A DNA stretch of 64,000 nt from Micromonospora polyrhachis (GTDB taxonomy: Bacteria; Actinomycetota; Actinomycetes; Mycobacteriales; Micromonosporaceae). The stretch spans positions 2,988,501 to 3,052,500 of the forward strand of contig NZ_JACHJW010000001.1 of the NCBI RefSeq assembly GCF_014203835.1. The letters run 5' to 3'. This document shows positions 61,543 to 64,000 of this stretch, in pieces. Position 1 is the first letter of the stretch, and each line of letters begins with the position of its first letter. Both the position numbers and the translations under genes were made by a program. A model generated the notes under the pieces. That model searched no databases. It was not told the origin of the DNA and was given only the letters and a program-made list of their open reading frames with translations.

Positions 61543-63062
61543 TAGTAGTGCCAGGGGACGCCGGTCTCCCGGTATTCCTCGACCGGGACGAGCGGCACGC
61601 CGGGGGCCATCCGGTCGACGTACAGCCGACCCTCCAGGTGGTCGATCTCGTGGGCGACCAGGCGGGCCATGGCGAACTCGAACGAGGTGATGACCCGGCT
61701 GCCGTCCCAGTGCGCGTGCTCGACGTCGAGACGCAACGGTCGGGGCACCAGTCCCCGTTCGTCGAAGAAGGACAGGCAGCCCTCGTACTGCTCGTCGGTT
61801 TCGGGAGCCCCGTCGACCACCCTCGGATTGAGCAGTACGACCGGCTCCGCGTCCCGGTCGGGTGGCCGCACGACGACGGCGGCCCAGGAGAGGCCGATCT
61901 GTGGGGCGGCGAGCCCGACCCCCTTGCTGAACGGGTGCAGCTCGTCGATTCGCGTCAGCGCCGCCCGGAGCCGGGCGACCACGTCGCGGGCGGTGGCCCC
62001 GTCTCGGGGGAGGTCGAAGTGGCGGGCGGGTTGGCGGAGCAGGTCGGCTCCGCGCTGGACGATGCCGGCCGAACGCATCCGATCACTGGCCTTGGCCTCG
62101 GGTGCGGTCAGTGCCTCCGGGCTGGTCGGCGGAGGCACCTTGAACCGCCATTCGAGGCGGTAGCGGGCGTTCAGTGACGGGTTCTCGGTGGACCACTCGA
62201 ACTGCGCCCGGCCGTCCTCGTCGTACCGGTTGATCGGCGTACGTAGTGGGCCTTCCTCGGCCGACATGGAGGTCTCCACCCCCCACACGTGCGGCTCCAG
62301 TTCGAGCGGCAGGTCGAGCCGGACGGTGAGCTGCCGGGTGGGCAGCCGTACGGCCCGTTGGAACCACTGCCCCCACTTCTCGTGACCGACCGTGTAGGCG
62401 TATTCGATGGTCACGCGCTGCCCGGGGTAGAGGGGGAAGCGGCCCTGGGTGTTCTCGAAGAGCAGCCACACCTCCTTGAACGCGTCCCGGTCGTGCTTCT
62501 TACGCCACTCCATCGGCTCCCGGGTGCCCTCGTTGTCGCAGTACGCCTGTAGGTCCAGTTCGGCGAAGGTCAACGGGTGTTCCCGGTGGTGCCGGTTGGA
62601 ACGGCCGGGGTCACTGGGGTAGCGGTCGACGGCGACCCGGGCCAGGTATCGACTGACCGGATCGGTGCCGGCGTTGTACAACGCCCGGCGGATGACGCAC
62701 CGGTAGGAGTTCTCCTGGTAGGTGAGGGTGGCCAGTTCGTGTTCGACGATGAGGCCGGCGCCGGGGGGCAACCACTGTTCGGGTACGGGCGGGTCCCGGC
62801 GGGCGACGGAGCGGGCGTGCCGCAGGTCGTCGTACTCCTGGAAGCGCTGCCAGATGGCACCGGCCGCTTTGAGGACCGCGTCGGCGCGGCGGGCGAAGTC
62901 CTCGGTGGGTCGATGGCGGCGGCCTTCGACGTGACTGACGTAGGACGGGTCGAAACCCATCTGGGCGGCTAGTTGCTTCTTGGTCATGCCCTGCTCGACA
63001 CGCCGACGGGAAAGTTCGGCCGCGAACGAGTCGGCAGCCCGTTCGATGGGCGAGGTCGTCAT
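61542..63062 (-). CDS. XRE-type DNA-binding / peptide deformylase fusion
   Basis: 506 residues from the ATG giving MTTSPIER, with GAGGA five bases upstream; two earlier in-frame ATGs lack such a site. Residues 8-65 are an XRE helix-turn-helix (LSRRRVEQGMTKKQLAAQMG, then DPSYVSHVEGRRHRPT). Residues about 110-330 are a beta-rich domain with many Arg/Trp/Tyr and no name I can give. Residues about 340-506 are a peptide deformylase with all three motifs: GVGLAAPQIG (about 381), EGCLSF with metal-ligand Cys (about 429), and HEIDHLEG with two His and Glu (about 470). Deformylases remove formyl from nascent N-termini; a DNA-binding fusion is unusual. The enzyme looks intact. Dyad and direct repeats upstream may be its own operator. 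Confidence 0.93.
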   Translation of the reverse strand: MTTSPIERAADSFAAELSRRRVEQGMTKKQLAAQMGFDPSYVSHVEGRRHRPTEDFARRADAVLKAAGAIWQRFQEYDDLRHARSVARRDPPVPEQWLPPGAGLIVEHELATLTYQENSYRCVIRRALYNAGTDPVSRYLARVAVDRYPSDPGRSNRHHREHPLTFAELDLQAYCDNEGTREPMEWRKKHDRDAFKEVWLLFENTQGRFPLYPGQRVTIEYAYTVGHEKWGQWFQRAVRLPTRQLTVRLDLPLELEPHVWGVETSMSAEEGPLRTPINRYDEDGRAQFEWSTENPSLNARYRLEWRFKVPPPTSPEALTAPEAKASDRMRSAGIVQRGADLLRQPARHFDLPRDGATARDVVARLRAALTRIDELHPFSKGVGLAAPQIGLSWAAVVVRPPDRDAEPVVLLNPRVVDGAPETDEQYEGCLSFFDERGLVPRPLRLDVEHAHWDGSRVITSFEFAMARLVAHEIDHLEGRLYVDRMAPGVPLVPVEEYRETGVPWHY

Positions 63063-63113
63063 GGGGGTCCTCATGGCCGGGAGTTTCAGTCTGCCCTTCA
63101 AGTCGCCCATCTA

Positions 63114-63153
63114 GGCACAAGTGCCACATTCACGACATTCACCTTGACATTCA
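63114..63153. promoter_or_regulatory. Candidate operator upstream of the XRE-deformylase gene
   Basis: A perfect dyad GGCAC-AA-GTGCC (63114-63125) is followed by three ACATTCA direct repeats at 63126, 63135 and 63147. All lie 50-90 bases upstream of the XRE gene start, a normal place for an autoregulatory site. Confidence 0.45.
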
Positions 63154-63294
63154 GCTATTATCGTCGATCCTACCGTGAGCCGCGACCGGGTTTCACGTTC
63201 AGCAAACCAACGCACATCACCCCAACCACCCCCATCCGGTGGGTGACGCAACACACCCCATATCCGCAGCCAGACGCACTTGACCGACACCTTC

Positions 63295-63313
63295 CATGGT
63301 TAGGCTAACCTTA
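63295..63313 (+). promoter_or_regulatory. IdeR/DtxR-type iron box
   Basis: CATGGTTAGGCTAACCTTA matches the 19-bp iron-box consensus TWAGGTTAGSCTAACCTWA except at the first three bases. It lies about 80 bases upstream of a small frame and an FhuF-like gene, so these should be repressed by iron-loaded IdeR/DmdR. Confidence 0.8.
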
Positions 63314-63393
63314 GTGTTAAGGTGACTGTCGGTACGCGGAATTGTTGGCCCACTCGATGCATTCGGGCCGCTATCAAGGGGAACGGGGTCGGG

Positions 63394-63513
63394 GTGACAG
63401 CGACCAACCAGGGACGGAACCCGACGGGCTACCAGCCCGCTCCGGATCTGCGCCCAGCGCTCGACCACACCACCGTCGGTTACCCCGCCGTCCGGTTCGG
63501 CGGCCGTCCGTGA
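63394..63513 (+). CDS. Small 39-residue protein coupled to the FhuF-like gene
   Basis: GTG start after a G-rich stretch (GGGGAACGGGG), TGA overlapping the next GTG start as GTGA. The peptide (TATNQGRNPTGYQPAPDLRP, then ALDHTTVGYPAVRFGG) has no known family. The tight overlap argues for real translation, if only to couple initiation of the next gene. Confidence 0.45.
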   Translation: MTATNQGRNPTGYQPAPDLRPALDHTTVGYPAVRFGGRP

Positions 63514-64000
63514 CCGCCGCGCTCGACCAGAGCAGCCGCATCGCCGGCCCGTTGGCCCCGGTGACCGCGACCCTGCGGACGATGTTCGGCACCGACGACC
63601 TACCCGGTCTGGCGCCCGGCCTACTGGTCGACGATCCCGCCGGCTGGCTGTCGGCCACCGAACTCGTCGACGGCTCCCGCCTACCCAAACTGCTCGACGC
63701 CGCCACCAACACCTGGAACGCGGCTCCGCATGCCGCCGCCGCGCTGGCCTGGAAGTCGTACACCTACTGGTTGGCGCTGCCCACCGTACTGGGCTGGGCC
63801 TCCGCCCGCCGAGTGCCGCTGCCCCGGCCGTCGGACGTGCTGGTCGACCTCGGCGACCACCGGCCACTACTCGCCATCGGGCTGCGCCCCGCCACCACGG
63901 TCGCCGTACTCCCCAGCGACCCGCTGGCTCTTGCCGGGCTGCCGGAGGTCCGGGTCGTCGCCGACGAGGCGGAACTGCTCGACACCCTGCGCACGGCCCT
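63510..64000 (+). CDS. FhuF-like siderophore-iron reductase, 5' part
   Basis: A GTG start overlaps the upstream small frame by 4 bp; the frame is open to the right edge (163 codons). HAAAALAWKSYTYWLALPTV followed by LGWASARRVPLP, then DVLVDLGDHRPLLAIGLRP, matches the N-terminal part of actinobacterial FhuF-like (2Fe-2S) ferric-siderophore reductases. The defining C-terminal cysteine cluster lies outside the window. The iron box upstream agrees with a role in releasing iron from siderophores. Confidence 0.65.
   Translation, partial: MTAALDQSSRIAGPLAPVTATLRTMFGTDDLPGLAPGLLVDDPAGWLSATELVDGSRLPKLLDAATNTWNAAPHAAAALAWKSYTYWLALPTVLGWASARRVPLPRPSDVLVDLGDHRPLLAIGLRPATTVAVLPSDPLALAGLPEVRVVADEAELLDTLRTA

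Overview
The window is about 70% G+C with GTG and TTG starts and strong third-position G/C bias in most genes. Gene content (ESX-type type VII secretion, IdeR-like iron box, leaderless promoters, EcsC-like and FhuF-like proteins) points to an actinomycete, most likely a Micromonosporaceae member such as Micromonospora or Salinispora. The taxonomic placement is inference; no rRNA or marker gene is present.

Bases 1-9.8 kb, plus strand: core of a type VII secretion (T7SS) operon. It holds the 3' end of a mycosin protease, a single-pass membrane protein with an extracytoplasmic beta domain, a beta-helix/AAA+ fusion resembling EccA, the three-ATPase motor EccC, and the ubiquitin-fold/polytopic membrane protein EccD. 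Neighbouring genes overlap or nearly touch. EccB and EccE are not in the window.

Bases 9.9-34.7 kb: a LuxR-type regulator on the minus strand, then substrate-like genes on plus. These are a 1593-residue protein made of about 24 tandem 63-residue repeats with a C-terminal WXG100-like domain, several WXG100/ESX proteins (one a recombinant chimera produced by a 1.3-kb tandem duplication), and a 3925-residue protein with N-terminal WXG domain, hydrophobic segments, Pro-rich linker, long helical region and an OTU-type cysteine protease domain. A YbaB/EspL-like protein and two uncharacterised proteins follow. A strong convergent hairpin closes this block.

Bases 34.8-52.8 kb, minus strand: two giant proteins (3047 and 2899 residues) that share nearly identical 827-bp 5' ends and 1071-bp 3' ends but carry different cores. 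One core ends in a second OTU-like domain. The other is a tandem duplication of caspase-like and transglutaminase-like (Cys-His-Asp) modules. The shared ends have a codon style unlike the cores. I read the pair as exchangeable-cargo effectors or toxins of the adjacent T7SS; this is the main candidate for an undescribed system.

Bases 53-64 kb: ordinary chromosomal genes and decay products. They include an ABC-permease fragment, a divergent SDR/TetR pair with a palindromic operator candidate, a truncated and frameshifted MBL-fold pseudogene, a Nudix hydrolase, tRNA-Ser(GCT) and tRNA-Arg(ACG), an EcsC-like protein, a CPBP protease, a flavohaemoglobin-like protein, an XRE-peptide deformylase fusion, and the start of an iron-regulated FhuF-like gene running off the right edge. 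No insertion sequence, CRISPR array or rRNA was recognised.
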